Assembly: GCA_009787135.1 (NCBI GenBank)
Contig: WRGP01000156.1
Span: 1-7,840, forward strand
DNA: 7,840 nt
Source of the DNA: Bacillota bacterium
GTDB taxonomy: Bacteria; Bacillota; Clostridia; Christensenellales; Aristaeellaceae
Direction of reading: 5' to 3'
The notes under the pieces were generated by a model. The model had not been told where the DNA came from and ran no database searches. It saw nothing but the letters and a program-made list of their open reading frames with translations. The translations under genes were made by a program, and so were the position numbers. Below, piece by piece: positions 1 to 6,484 of the stretch. Within the stretch, counting starts at the first letter, position 1. Every line of letters starts with the position of its first letter.

Positions 1-515
1 TCAATGCCGTCCTTCGCGTGGCCCGGGGGCCTCCTCTCCAAGCCCGCCAGCCTCACGCCAAAGGCGGGCGGAACCTCCCGCCAGCGCGTGGTGCCGATGA
101 ACGCGCCAAGATAGCCCAGCATCAGGTAGACGACGGCGGACAGGCCGGCCCACAAAAACGCCGGCAGCCCCACGCGCAGCAGCTGGGAGACGAGCGCCGC
201 GATGACAAAACCTATCGTAAGCCCTACCGCGCCGCTGAGAAGCTGCCAGAAAGGCATGTCCCTGAGTGTGCCTTCCACTAGGCCGCACCATCGTTTCACC
301 GTGGCGAGCATGTTCTTGGAGACGAGCCATGAAAGAAGGGCGAAAATGAGGGTGGAGACGACGCAGATCCAAACCACGGATGTATAATTCATCCCGGGCG
401 AATCGGCAAAAGCCATATAAATACGAATGCCAAGGGCCGCGAACCCGCCGCCAAGGGCCGCGCCAAACAGCGCGATGATGGGCCGGAGAATCGAATGCAA
501 GGTTGGTTTCTTCAT
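1..515 (-). CDS. yacL: YacL-type PIN/TRAM membrane protein, N-terminal part (runs off left edge)
   Basis: The frame is open from the ATG at 513-515 to the window edge, giving 171 codons without a stop. An AAAGGA ribosome binding site lies 6 nt upstream of the start. The product has four hydrophobic stretches at about residues 10-34, 46-66, 91-113 and 116-141, with a charged segment (KRWCGLVEGTLRDMP) between the second and third. The block around residues 89-113 (FWQLLSGAVGLTIGFVIAAL) resembles the matching helix of the YacL family. In that family the four-helix region precedes a cytoplasmic PIN nuclease-like domain and a TRAM RNA-binding domain; both would lie beyond the edge, so the activity cannot be confirmed here. 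Position downstream of radA on the same strand fits the Bacillus order radA-disA-yacL. A 123-residue frame overlapping it on the same strand (1-372) is a shadow, since it lacks the helices and the ribosome binding site. Confidence 0.82.
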   Translation of the reverse strand, partial: MKKPTLHSILRPIIALFGAALGGGFAALGIRIYMAFADSPGMNYTSVVWICVVSTLIFALLSWLVSKNMLATVKRWCGLVEGTLRDMPFWQLLSGAVGLTIGFVIAALVSQLLRVGLPAFLWAGLSAVVYLMLGYLGAFIGTTRWREVPPAFGVRLAGLERRPPGHAKDGI

Positions 516-540
516 AGAGGATCCTTTCTTACATAGCGCA

Positions 541-554
541 TGAACCAAGGTTCA
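541..554. promoter_or_regulatory. Perfect dyad containing GAAC-N4-GTTC, possible LexA/DinR-like box upstream of yacL
   Basis: TGAACC-AA-GGTTCA is a perfect inverted repeat whose core is GAAC-CAAG-GTTC. This matches the minimal GAAC-N4-GTTC core of the Gram-positive LexA (DinR) operator, but the central four bases do not fit the preferred purine/pyrimidine pattern and the outer C/G are T/A. It lies 26 bp upstream of the yacL start, in a plausible promoter or leader position. One such core is expected by chance about every 65 kb, so the call is tentative. It could equally be an operator for another repressor, or chance. Confidence 0.3.
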
Positions 555-576
555 CTTGTTTGCGGCCGGGGAGGAA

Positions 577-707
577 CGCCATCCCCCTGAAATTTTGCGG
601 AATTTGCGGGCGGGGATGGCGCAAGGCAGAAAAGCCTTGGGGATTTTCTGTCCGTTCGGCGGCGGAAGCGCCGACGCCGGCTTTCAATCAAGGGGCCGCA
701 TCCCCGC
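577..707 (-). promoter_or_regulatory. Structured radA-yacL spacer with alternative GC-rich pairings
   Basis: Read on the minus strand, three segments can pair in two exclusive ways. Segment A (707-699, GCGGGGATG) is complementary over 9 bases to segment B (618-610). Segment B extended (621-612, CGCCATCCCC) is complementary over 10 bases to segment C (586-577). Between B and C sits a small inner stem, AATTT at 605-601 against AAATT at 594-590. Two further small stems lie between A and B: a CGGCG/CGCCG hairpin (660-673) and CAGAAAA/TTTTCTG (650-627). No run of T follows any of them, so none is a textbook intrinsic terminator. The 215-nt spacer 516-730 holds no convincing gene. It may be a 3' end structure for radA, a leader for yacL, or GC-rich coincidence. 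Confidence 0.35.
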
Positions 708-730
708 GAGAATTCCCGGAGAGGCGCTAA

Positions 731-2107
731 CTACCCAAGCAGGGTACGAACGGCTTGTCCCACAGTATCGACCCCGCGCAGTTCAATGCCGTCGGGCGCC
801 TTGAGCCCGCGAAGATTTTTCTTCGGCAGCACACAGATGGTAAACCCAAGGCGCGCGCACTCCATGAGCCTTCTCTCCACAAGCGATACGGCGCGCACCT
901 CGCCCGCGAGCCCCACCTCGCCAAACACCACGGCTTCCTGCGGCAGAAGGCGGTCCCTGAGGGATGAGGCGATGGCCAGGCATAGGGGCAGGTCCGCCGA
1001 CGGTTCGGTGAGCGTCATGCCGCCCGCTACATTGATATACACATCCTGATCGAAAAGCCTCAGGCCCACCCGCTTTTCAAGCACCGCGAGCAGAAGCGCC
1101 ACGCGCGATGTGTCCAACCCGTCGGCCGTTCTGCGCGGCATGCCAAAGGGCGTTCTGGAAACAAGCGCCTGCAGATCCACGAGCATGGGCCGCGTACCTT
1201 CCATGCCGCAGGCTACGATAGAGCCGGACGCGCCGCGCGCGCGCTCTGACAGCAGCAACTCCGAAGGATTCTCCACCGCCGTCATGCCCTGTTCGCGCAT
1301 TTCAAACAAACCCAGCTCGTTCACAGAGCCGAAGCGGTTTTTGACCGCGCGCAGGATGCGCCACGCGTGCTGGCGGTCGCCTTCAAAGTAAAGCACGGCG
1401 TCCACCATATGCTCCAGCACGCGCGGGCCGGCGATGGCGCCTTCCTTGGTGACGTGGCCGACCAGGAAAATGGCGCAGCCGGATGTTTTGGCCAGGCGAA
1501 TGAACAGCGAGGCGCACTCGCGCACTTGGGACACGCTGCCCGGCGCCGCGGACAGTTCAGGGCGGTACACGGTCTGGATGGAGTCCACGACCATAAAATC
1601 CGGCTGTGCCGCCTGAAACTGGGCTTCGATGTTGTCCATCGCGTTTTCAGCCAAAATCCAGAGACTCTCGGCTCTCACGCCAAGCCTTCGCGCCCTGAGC
1701 TTGATTTGCCGCGCGCTTTCCTCGCCCGTCACATAGAGCACGCGGCTGCCCGCGTCCGCCAGCAGGCCGCAGGTTTGCAGCAGCAGCGTGGATTTGCCAA
1801 CGCCAGGATCGCCGCCCACCAGGGTGACGGAACCTTCCACAATGCCGCCGCCCAGCACGCGGTCCAGCTCCGAGATGCCGCAGCTTTTTCGCGCGTCCGC
1901 GTCGTCGTCGATTTCGGCGAGCTTTCGCAGCGGCGCGCCTGTACCGCCTTGGCGCTTGGCCGGCTTCGGGCCCGCGAGAGGAGTGGCTGGTTCCGTGACA
2001 TGTTCCTTCAGCGTGTTCCACGCGCCGCAACCGGGGCATTTGCCCAGCCAGCGGCCGGATTCCCAGCCGCACTCGTCGCAGACGAACGCTATTTTTGCTT
2101 TTGCCAT
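731..2107 (-). CDS. radA: DNA repair protein RadA (Sms), complete
   Basis: RadA is a RecA-family ATPase that acts as a DnaB-like helicase promoting branch migration and strand-exchange intermediates in recombination. The 458-residue product is full length. It has the N-terminal zinc finger (C10, C13, C24, C27), a Walker A loop GGDPGVGKST at 98-107, a Walker B strand FMVVDSIQ at 171-178, and the diagnostic RadA motif KNRFG at 256-260. The C-terminal Lon-like domain follows from about 290, with EPSADLP at 368-374 where Lon proteases carry their catalytic serine region. The start is supported by an AAAGGG site 9 nt upstream and by the conserved zinc-finger N-terminus. The gene stands first on its strand after a divergent promoter region, so it is not visibly co-transcribed with clpC as in Bacillus. 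The next gene on the strand is yacL, with no disA between. No key residue is missing. Confidence 0.98.
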   Translation of the reverse strand: MAKAKIAFVCDECGWESGRWLGKCPGCGAWNTLKEHVTEPATPLAGPKPAKRQGGTGAPLRKLAEIDDDADARKSCGISELDRVLGGGIVEGSVTLVGGDPGVGKSTLLLQTCGLLADAGSRVLYVTGEESARQIKLRARRLGVRAESLWILAENAMDNIEAQFQAAQPDFMVVDSIQTVYRPELSAAPGSVSQVRECASLFIRLAKTSGCAIFLVGHVTKEGAIAGPRVLEHMVDAVLYFEGDRQHAWRILRAVKNRFGSVNELGLFEMREQGMTAVENPSELLLSERARGASGSIVACGMEGTRPMLVDLQALVSRTPFGMPRRTADGLDTSRVALLLAVLEKRVGLRLFDQDVYINVAGGMTLTEPSADLPLCLAIASSLRDRLLPQEAVVFGEVGLAGEVRAVSLVERRLMECARLGFTICVLPKKNLRGLKAPDGIELRGVDTVGQAVRTLLG

Positions 2108-2263
2108 GCTTTGCCGCCCTTTTTATCTGAGTATGCTCCCTATAGGCTCCATCATTTCTTTTCTTTGTTTCGGGCAAAAATCCTTGTTCCGCGTTTGAAT
2201 TTTATGAAAATCCGTGCGACAGAATATGCCAGACATTTACAAAAATTTAAACATTGAACCGGA

Positions 2264-2293
2264 TTGCGCATAGAGGGTCGCGCGTTATATACT
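2264..2293 (+). promoter_or_regulatory. Candidate promoter of the phosphoesterase-like gene
   Basis: TTGCGC (2264-2269) lies 18 nt before TATACT (2288-2293), or 16 nt before the overlapping TATATA (2286-2291). The -10 is good; the -35 matches the consensus at only its first three bases. Transcription would begin near 2300, just ahead of the ribosome binding site, giving a leader of about 20 nt. If right, the in-frame TTG at 2264 lies within the promoter and cannot be the start codon. Confidence 0.35.
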
Positions 2294-2304
2294 TGCAGTG
2301 GAGT

Positions 2305-2310
2305 AGGAGG
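2305..2310 (+). promoter_or_regulatory. Ribosome binding site that fixes the start at 2318
   Basis: AGGAGG followed by GG sits 7 nt before the ATG at 2318-2320. The longer reading from TTG at 2264 has no such site and would add 18 residues of unconvincing sequence ahead of the basic, signal-anchor-like N-terminus. Confidence 0.85.
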
Positions 2311-2317
2311 GGTACGA

Positions 2318-3337
2318 ATGAGTCGTCGGGGTGATATTTTCGGAAAACGCAAACACCACATTGGCAGGTGGGTTGCGTTTTTTTTGGTTTGCGCCATCGC
2401 GGTCTGTGGCGTTTATACGGCTGTTGACAATGGCCGCGTGGTAGTCAGAACGCAGCGAATCCTCGTATGGAACCTGCCGCAGGCCCTGGAGGGTTTTACC
2501 GTGCTTCTCATTTCAGATCTAAATGGCCGGCGCTTTGGCCCCAACCAGAAGCAAATTGAAAGCGCGCTAAAGGGAAAAAAGTATAACGCCGTATGTGTCG
2601 CGGGGAACATGATTGAAAAGCGGGGCGACGCAAGCCCCTTCTTGGAACTGCTGGATGTGCTGGACGCCACAAAGCCCGTATATTTTATCGCCGGGGCCGG
2701 GGACCCCTCCCCGCTGATCAGACAGGCGGGCGGGCTCATCACAACGGTTTCCAACTGGGTCAGCGAGGCGCAGAGGGCGGGCGCGGTGTATCTGGACGCG
2801 CCCGTGCCGCTGCAGGTTGGAAAGTCCAGGGTGTGGTTTTCGGACGCCGAGCAGATCACGCTGGATTTGGAGAGCGCGGCGGAAGCGTACGCGCGGGCTG
2901 GCGCAAACCCGGATGACTATGATGTCGGGGTTGTGGAGCGGGCAAGGGAGGCGCGCGCGCGGATGTATGAGGATGATTTGAACATTGTGCTCTCGCGCTA
3001 TCCGCTTAGGGAGGAAACCGTATACAGGATGCAGGCGATAAACGAGGCCAAGGGCAGCCCATTCCTGCGCATGATAGACGTTGTATTGGCCGGCGGAACG
3101 GCCGGCGGGCAATGGCGCCTGCCCTTTCTGGGGCCTTTATGGGCCGAAGGCTGGCTGCCCAGGGACGAATACACCTTGGGGTATCACTACGCGGGCAGCA
3201 AGCTCCAATATATTACCGGGGGACTTGGCATTGAGACCGCAAGCCCATTGCCGGGCATCCGGCTGTTCAACACGCCGGAGGTGACGCTGCTTACCTTTAC
3301 GTCTGCGATTGGGGAGGATGTGCTGCCGGGGCAGTAA
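2318..3337 (+). CDS. Membrane-anchored metallophosphoesterase-fold protein lacking its metal ligands (apparent pseudoenzyme)
   Basis: The 339-residue product has a basic N-terminus, one hydrophobic segment (about 18-36, no signal peptidase site seen), then a domain that follows the YkuE/YaeI-type calcineurin-like phosphoesterase pattern. The fold landmarks are intact: LEGFTVLLISDLNGRRFG at 57-74, VYFIAGAGD at 121-129, NIVLSRYP at 222-229, and LAGGTAGGQWRLPFLGPLW at 257-275. The metal-site residues are not. DLH is DLN (N69), GD is GN (N97), GNHE is GAGD (A127, G128), LSH is LSR (R227), and GHTHGGQ is GGTAGGQ (G260, A262). Only D67 of the ligand set remains. A binuclear metal centre and hydrolysis therefore look impossible. 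The frame is uninterrupted and has a strong ribosome binding site, so decay to a pseudogene is unlikely. The domain should lie outside the membrane, given the basic cytoplasmic end. The gene is alone on its strand, divergent from radA. Its role is unknown; ligand binding or a scaffold is inferred. Confidence 0.85.
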   Translation: MSRRGDIFGKRKHHIGRWVAFFLVCAIAVCGVYTAVDNGRVVVRTQRILVWNLPQALEGFTVLLISDLNGRRFGPNQKQIESALKGKKYNAVCVAGNMIEKRGDASPFLELLDVLDATKPVYFIAGAGDPSPLIRQAGGLITTVSNWVSEAQRAGAVYLDAPVPLQVGKSRVWFSDAEQITLDLESAAEAYARAGANPDDYDVGVVERAREARARMYEDDLNIVLSRYPLREETVYRMQAINEAKGSPFLRMIDVVLAGGTAGGQWRLPFLGPLWAEGWLPRDEYTLGYHYAGSKLQYITGGLGIETASPLPGIRLFNTPEVTLLTFTSAIGEDVLPGQ

Positions 3338-3497
3338 GTGCGCAGGGACCGCCTGACCGCCGGATCACTTGCCGCCGTGACTTTGTAAAACGAAAGTGAT
3401 ACGGGTAACAGCCTATAAGATTCTTATGGTTGTGCTGAATGGAACCGGCCTTTGACCGACCCCTATAACTTTTCCGCGAAATGGGCCGCAAAAGGTA
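3338..3497. other. Convergent intergenic region with short inverted repeats
   Basis: This 160-bp gap separates the ends of two convergent genes. It holds ATCACTT (3364-3370) matched by AAGTGAT (3394-3400), with a possible ACTTT/AAAGT inner stem, and a 13-bp palindrome ATAAGA-T-TCTTAT (3415-3427). Neither is GC-rich or followed by a T-run on either strand, so I do not call an intrinsic terminator, though these could help end either transcript. No gene was seen. Confidence 0.45.
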
Positions 3498-3974
3498 CTA
3501 CGCCCGCAGCAAAAAGAATTTTGCCCATGCCAGCAGTTCCCGAACGTTGTTTTTGAGCCAATACCTTGGCACGGACGGACTGCCCGCGCCCTCCGCGCAC
3601 ACGCCGTAGTACCGGCAAATGGCCAGCGCGCGCCGCACGTGATAATCGCTGGTGACGACAAGGGCATGGGATAATCCCGCGGCCTCCATCATGGCCTTTG
3701 CGTAGCGGATGTTTTCCATCGTGTCCGTAGAGCGGTTTTCGCTCAGCAGCATCGTATCCGGCACCCCGTTTTTGCGCAGCCACGCGCACATGAAATCGCC
3801 TTCCGCGGCGGGCTCTCTCGGCCCTTGGGCGCCGCAGCAAATGATAGGGACGGGGCGCTCCCGATACCGCTGGAGCGCCAGGCACAGCCTTCTGCGCAAC
3901 GCCTCGGACGGAATGCCCTCGGGCCGCACCTGCGCACCCAAGACAATCATCGCGTCAACCGTTTTCTTCGCCAT
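3498..3974 (-). CDS. DUF218 (YdcF/SanA/ElyC-like) family protein
   Basis: The 158-residue product has the family's Rossmann-like layout: a first strand with VLGAQV at 11-16, S23 and the R27-R29 region, a second strand ending ICCGAQG at 45-51, an acidic E58, the STDTMEN motif at 82-88, and VVTSDYHVRRA at 106-116. These fit DUF218. E. coli YdcF binds S-adenosylmethionine, while SanA and ElyC affect envelope integrity; no reaction is established for the family, so none is assigned. There is no signal peptide or membrane helix, unlike many relatives, so this is the short cytoplasmic form. The start lies 4 nt after the radC stop, and a GGGG site 7 nt upstream overlaps the end of radC, so translation is probably coupled. 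It is the last gene of the glg-radC block. Confidence 0.87.
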   Translation of the reverse strand: MAKKTVDAMIVLGAQVRPEGIPSEALRRRLCLALQRYRERPVPIICCGAQGPREPAAEGDFMCAWLRKNGVPDTMLLSENRSTDTMENIRYAKAMMEAAGLSHALVVTSDYHVRRALAICRYYGVCAEGAGSPSVPRYWLKNNVRELLAWAKFFLLRA

Positions 3975-3978
3975 ACGC

Positions 3979-4827
3979 TTACCCCAAGCCGTCGCCGTTT
4001 ATATCGTTTTCAAGCCCGGCGCATAGCGCATGGAGCTCTTCATCCTCCGCCTCGCGCAGGGCGCGGGCGCCGCGCCGCCAGCCATGGTTTTTATCCGCGG
4101 CTTTGGGCGCCGCAGGCGTCAGCAGCGGGGCGACGCGCTGAACCTGCTGCCATTGCGCCATGCTGACGCACTCCCCGTCGGCATAGATGATATGATCCCG
4201 CACAGCGATATCCACCGCGCCCAGTGAATCCCGCAGGAGCGCCGTGGTGGCGATGTCTGATTCGGAAGGTTCCTTCGCGCCGCTTGGATGGTTATGCGCC
4301 AGCAGGACGCTGTGCGCATTATGCCGGATGGCCACCTCCACAATCGTGCGCGGATAGATGGTGATCTCGTCAATGGTGCCATAAACGGCGGGCACAGCAC
4401 GCAGCACGCGGCCCCGCGCGTCCATGCAAACGATGTAAAATACTTCCTCCCGCAATCCGCTGAACAGGTGCCTGCAGTACTCCTTTGCCTCGCGATAGGA
4501 AGTCACCAGCGGGCGGTCGCCAAGCTGTTCATGCTCTATATAGCGCATAACGGGGATAAAGAGCGACAAAAGGGTCGCGGCATGAACACCAATGCCGGGC
4601 ACCTGCTTTAGTTGCTCGGGCGACGCGCCCAAGACCGCGGAAAGGGAGCCAAAGTGGGCGAGCACCCGATGGGCCAGGGTGTTAACATCGCGCCGGGGAA
4701 TGCCAAAGAAGAGCAAAATCTCCAGCACCTCATGCGGCGAAAACCCTTGCAGCCCACTTTGCAGATATCTGTCCCGCATCCGCTCCCGGTGGCCGTGATG
4801 CTCATGGCTGGATACAGTCTCGCTCAT
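3979..4827 (-). CDS. radC: RadC family JAMM/MPN+ protein with extra C-terminal tail
   Basis: The 282-residue product carries an N-terminal helix-hairpin-helix region (PHEVLEILLFFGIPRRDVNTLAHR at about 31-54 and VPGIG at 76-80) followed by the RadC JAMM domain. The zinc-ligand set is complete: E128 or E129, H178 and H180 in HNHPSG (178-183), S182 and D191 in PSESD. Despite its name, a DNA repair role for RadC is not established; related JAMM domains are metallopeptidases. The family is usually about 225-230 residues, and this one ends its conserved part near residue 233, so about 49 residues are added. The tail is rich in Ala, Arg and Glu and has no recognised domain. The start codon overlaps the glgA stop as ATGA, with no strong separate ribosome binding site, implying translational coupling to glgA. 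Confidence 0.95.
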   Translation of the reverse strand: MSETVSSHEHHGHRERMRDRYLQSGLQGFSPHEVLEILLFFGIPRRDVNTLAHRVLAHFGSLSAVLGASPEQLKQVPGIGVHAATLLSLFIPVMRYIEHEQLGDRPLVTSYREAKEYCRHLFSGLREEVFYIVCMDARGRVLRAVPAVYGTIDEITIYPRTIVEVAIRHNAHSVLLAHNHPSGAKEPSESDIATTALLRDSLGAVDIAVRDHIIYADGECVSMAQWQQVQRVAPLLTPAAPKAADKNHGWRRGARALREAEDEELHALCAGLENDINGDGLG

Positions 4828-6464
4828 TCCGCGGGCGCTGTCTTTTTGGCGCGGGGGCGTTTCGGAGCGGCTTTGGTCTCGGCCGCAGTTTTCGCTTTGG
4901 CCAAAGGGGCTTTGGGGGCAGAGGCTTTCGCAGCGGGCGCGGCCTTTTTCGTTTTTTGGGCTGGGGCAGCCTTTTCCGCCGGGGCCTTCCTGGCCGGGGC
5001 GCGCCGGCGCTTAGGCTCTTCATACGGGGGCAAAACCAGCTTTTCATACAGGGAGATGTATTCGCCGGCGGACTTGTTCCAGCTATAATCACCCGTCATG
5101 CCGCGGCGCATCATCGTTTGCCAGATATCCTTCTTTTCGGTGTAATACGTCACGGCGCGCCTTATGGTGTTAACCATATCGTGCGCGTTGTAGTTGAAGA
5201 AGGTAAATCCGTTGCCCTCGCCGGTATAGTCGTTGTAGGAGAGCACCGTATCGCGCAGGCCGCCCGTCTCCCGCACGATGGGCAGCGTGCCGTAGCGCAG
5301 CGAGATCATCTGGGACAGGCCGCACGGCTCAAACAGCGATGGCATCAGGAACATATCCGCGCCCGCATAGATACGATGGGCCAAGCCATGGTTCATCTCA
5401 AAGCGCGCGGCCACCCGGCCTGGGTACGCGCTTTCGGCCCAGGAGAACATGTCCGTATAGCGGGCTTCCCCCTTGCCAAGGATCACAAACTGGATGTTTT
5501 CCTCCATCATGCGGGCGATCATGTAGTCGATGAGATCCAGGCCCTTTTGAATGGACAGGCGCGTGACCATGGCCATAAGCGGCACATCCGGCGCCTCCGC
5601 GAGGCCCAGTTCGCGCTGCAGCCCCGCCTTGCAGGCCGCCTTGCCCTCCGGCGTGTCGGCCGTAAACGTATGCGGGATGGCCAAGTCCGTAGCGGGATCA
5701 TATTCCACGGTATCAATGCCGTTCAAAATGCCGGTGAGCTGCTGATGCCGGGCACGCAGAAGGCCGTCCAGCCGCTCGCCATAGTAGGCGGTGGTAATTT
5801 CCTGCGCATAGCTTGGGCTGACGGTGGTAATCTCATCCGCGTATACGATGCCCGCCTTGAGATAATTGGCCATGCCGTACGCCTCCAGCTTGTCGGATGT
5901 GAACAAGCTGTCGCCAAGACCCAGACAGTCCTGCACTTCCTTGATGCGGAAGATGCCCTGATACTGCAGGTTGTGTATGGTCAGGACGCAGCGCATGCGC
6001 GCAAAAAATGGCAGGTGGCTGTATTGAATTTTCAGCAGGGCCGGAATCATGCCCGCCTGCCAATCGTGGCAGTGCAGGATGTCCGGCTGAAAACCGATGA
6101 GCGGCAGGGCGTTGAGCACCGCACGGCAATAAAAGCCGTAGCGTTCGTATTCATCGCCGCCCGGGCCATAGATATAGGGGCGGTCAAAGTAGTAGCGATT
6201 GTCCACAAAATACCAGGTTAGCCCCAGGTATTCAAGCGTTTCGATACCACAGTACTGCTTGCGCCAGCCAAGATCCAGCTCAAAATCAGCCAGATGGCGC
6301 ATTTGGGTTTTGTACGTTTCGGCAATCTCTCCATACAGGGGCAGGATCACGCGTACATCCACGCCGACTGACTTGAGCACCGGGGGCAGCGCGCCCACCA
6401 CGTCCGCAAGCCCGCCCGTCTTGATAAATGGGACGCACTCGGAGGCGGCAAATAGCACTTTCAT
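4824..6464 (-). CDS. glgA: Glycogen synthase GlgA (GT5) with Lys/Ala/Pro-rich C-terminal tail
   Basis: GlgA transfers glucose from ADP-glucose to the non-reducing end of an alpha-1,4 glucan in the cytoplasm. The two Rossmann domains are complete: KTGGLADVVG at 15-24 for ADP-glucose binding, HCHDWQAG at 131-138, LTIHNLQYQG at 161-170, GILNGID at 245-251, TRLSIQKGLD at 301-310 (R302 and K307, matching E. coli R300 and K305), SLFEPCGLSQ at 376-385 with E379, and RETGGLRDTV at 398-407. The conserved body ends near 478, the usual family length. Residues 479-546 form an added basic, low-complexity tail dominated by K, A and P with repeated APA-type units. It is encoded in frame, without a frameshift. 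The start has an AAGGAG site 10 nt upstream (6475-6480). The gene follows glgD by 20 nt and overlaps radC by 4 nt. Confidence 0.98.
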   Translation of the reverse strand: MKVLFAASECVPFIKTGGLADVVGALPPVLKSVGVDVRVILPLYGEIAETYKTQMRHLADFELDLGWRKQYCGIETLEYLGLTWYFVDNRYYFDRPYIYGPGGDEYERYGFYCRAVLNALPLIGFQPDILHCHDWQAGMIPALLKIQYSHLPFFARMRCVLTIHNLQYQGIFRIKEVQDCLGLGDSLFTSDKLEAYGMANYLKAGIVYADEITTVSPSYAQEITTAYYGERLDGLLRARHQQLTGILNGIDTVEYDPATDLAIPHTFTADTPEGKAACKAGLQRELGLAEAPDVPLMAMVTRLSIQKGLDLIDYMIARMMEENIQFVILGKGEARYTDMFSWAESAYPGRVAARFEMNHGLAHRIYAGADMFLMPSLFEPCGLSQMISLRYGTLPIVRETGGLRDTVLSYNDYTGEGNGFTFFNYNAHDMVNTIRRAVTYYTEKKDIWQTMMRRGMTGDYSWNKSAGEYISLYEKLVLPPYEEPKRRRAPARKAPAEKAAPAQKTKKAAPAAKASAPKAPLAKAKTAAETKAAPKRPRAKKTAPAE

Positions 6465-6484
6465 ACCGAAATCTCTCCTTCTAT

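Larger units (their letters stand above)
2108..2317. other. Divergent intergenic region between radA and the phosphoesterase-like gene
   Basis: This 210-bp stretch is clearly more AT-rich than its surroundings, especially 2155-2255, as expected for two back-to-back promoters. On the plus strand a plausible promoter is listed separately. On the minus strand I could not find a -10/-35 pair with good spacing for radA; TAAAAT and CATACT hexamers occur but without a matching -35. No gene, RNA gene or clear operator dyad was seen. Confidence 0.6.

Noticed and set aside
1..372. A 123-residue minus-strand reading in another frame
   Set aside because: It overlaps the yacL frame, is arginine/histidine-rich like a GC-skewed shadow, and has no ribosome binding site; the yacL frame has four membrane helices and a good start.
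516..730. A ydaO-type c-di-AMP riboswitch or a disA remnant in the radA-yacL spacer
   Set aside because: I could not match the conserved ydaO motif segments, and no frame in the spacer resembles DisA.
1367..2257. 296-residue plus-strand open frame opposite radA
   Set aside because: It is antisense to a fully conserved gene, rich in H, A and R as expected of a shadow, and matches no family I recognise.
3317..3334. CTGCC-GG-GGCAG stem at the end of the phosphoesterase-like gene as a terminator
   Set aside because: It lies inside the coding region ending at the stop codon, has a very small loop and no T-run follows.
3979..4010. NDINGDG at the very end of RadC, resembling a dockerin or EF-hand calcium loop
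   Set aside because: The protein stops two residues after the motif, so the 12-residue loop and its closing acidic ligand are absent and there is no second copy.
4956..6221. 421-residue plus-strand open frame opposite glgA
   Set aside because: It is a mirror of the conserved glgA frame in GC-rich DNA, with no domain or ribosome binding site supporting it.
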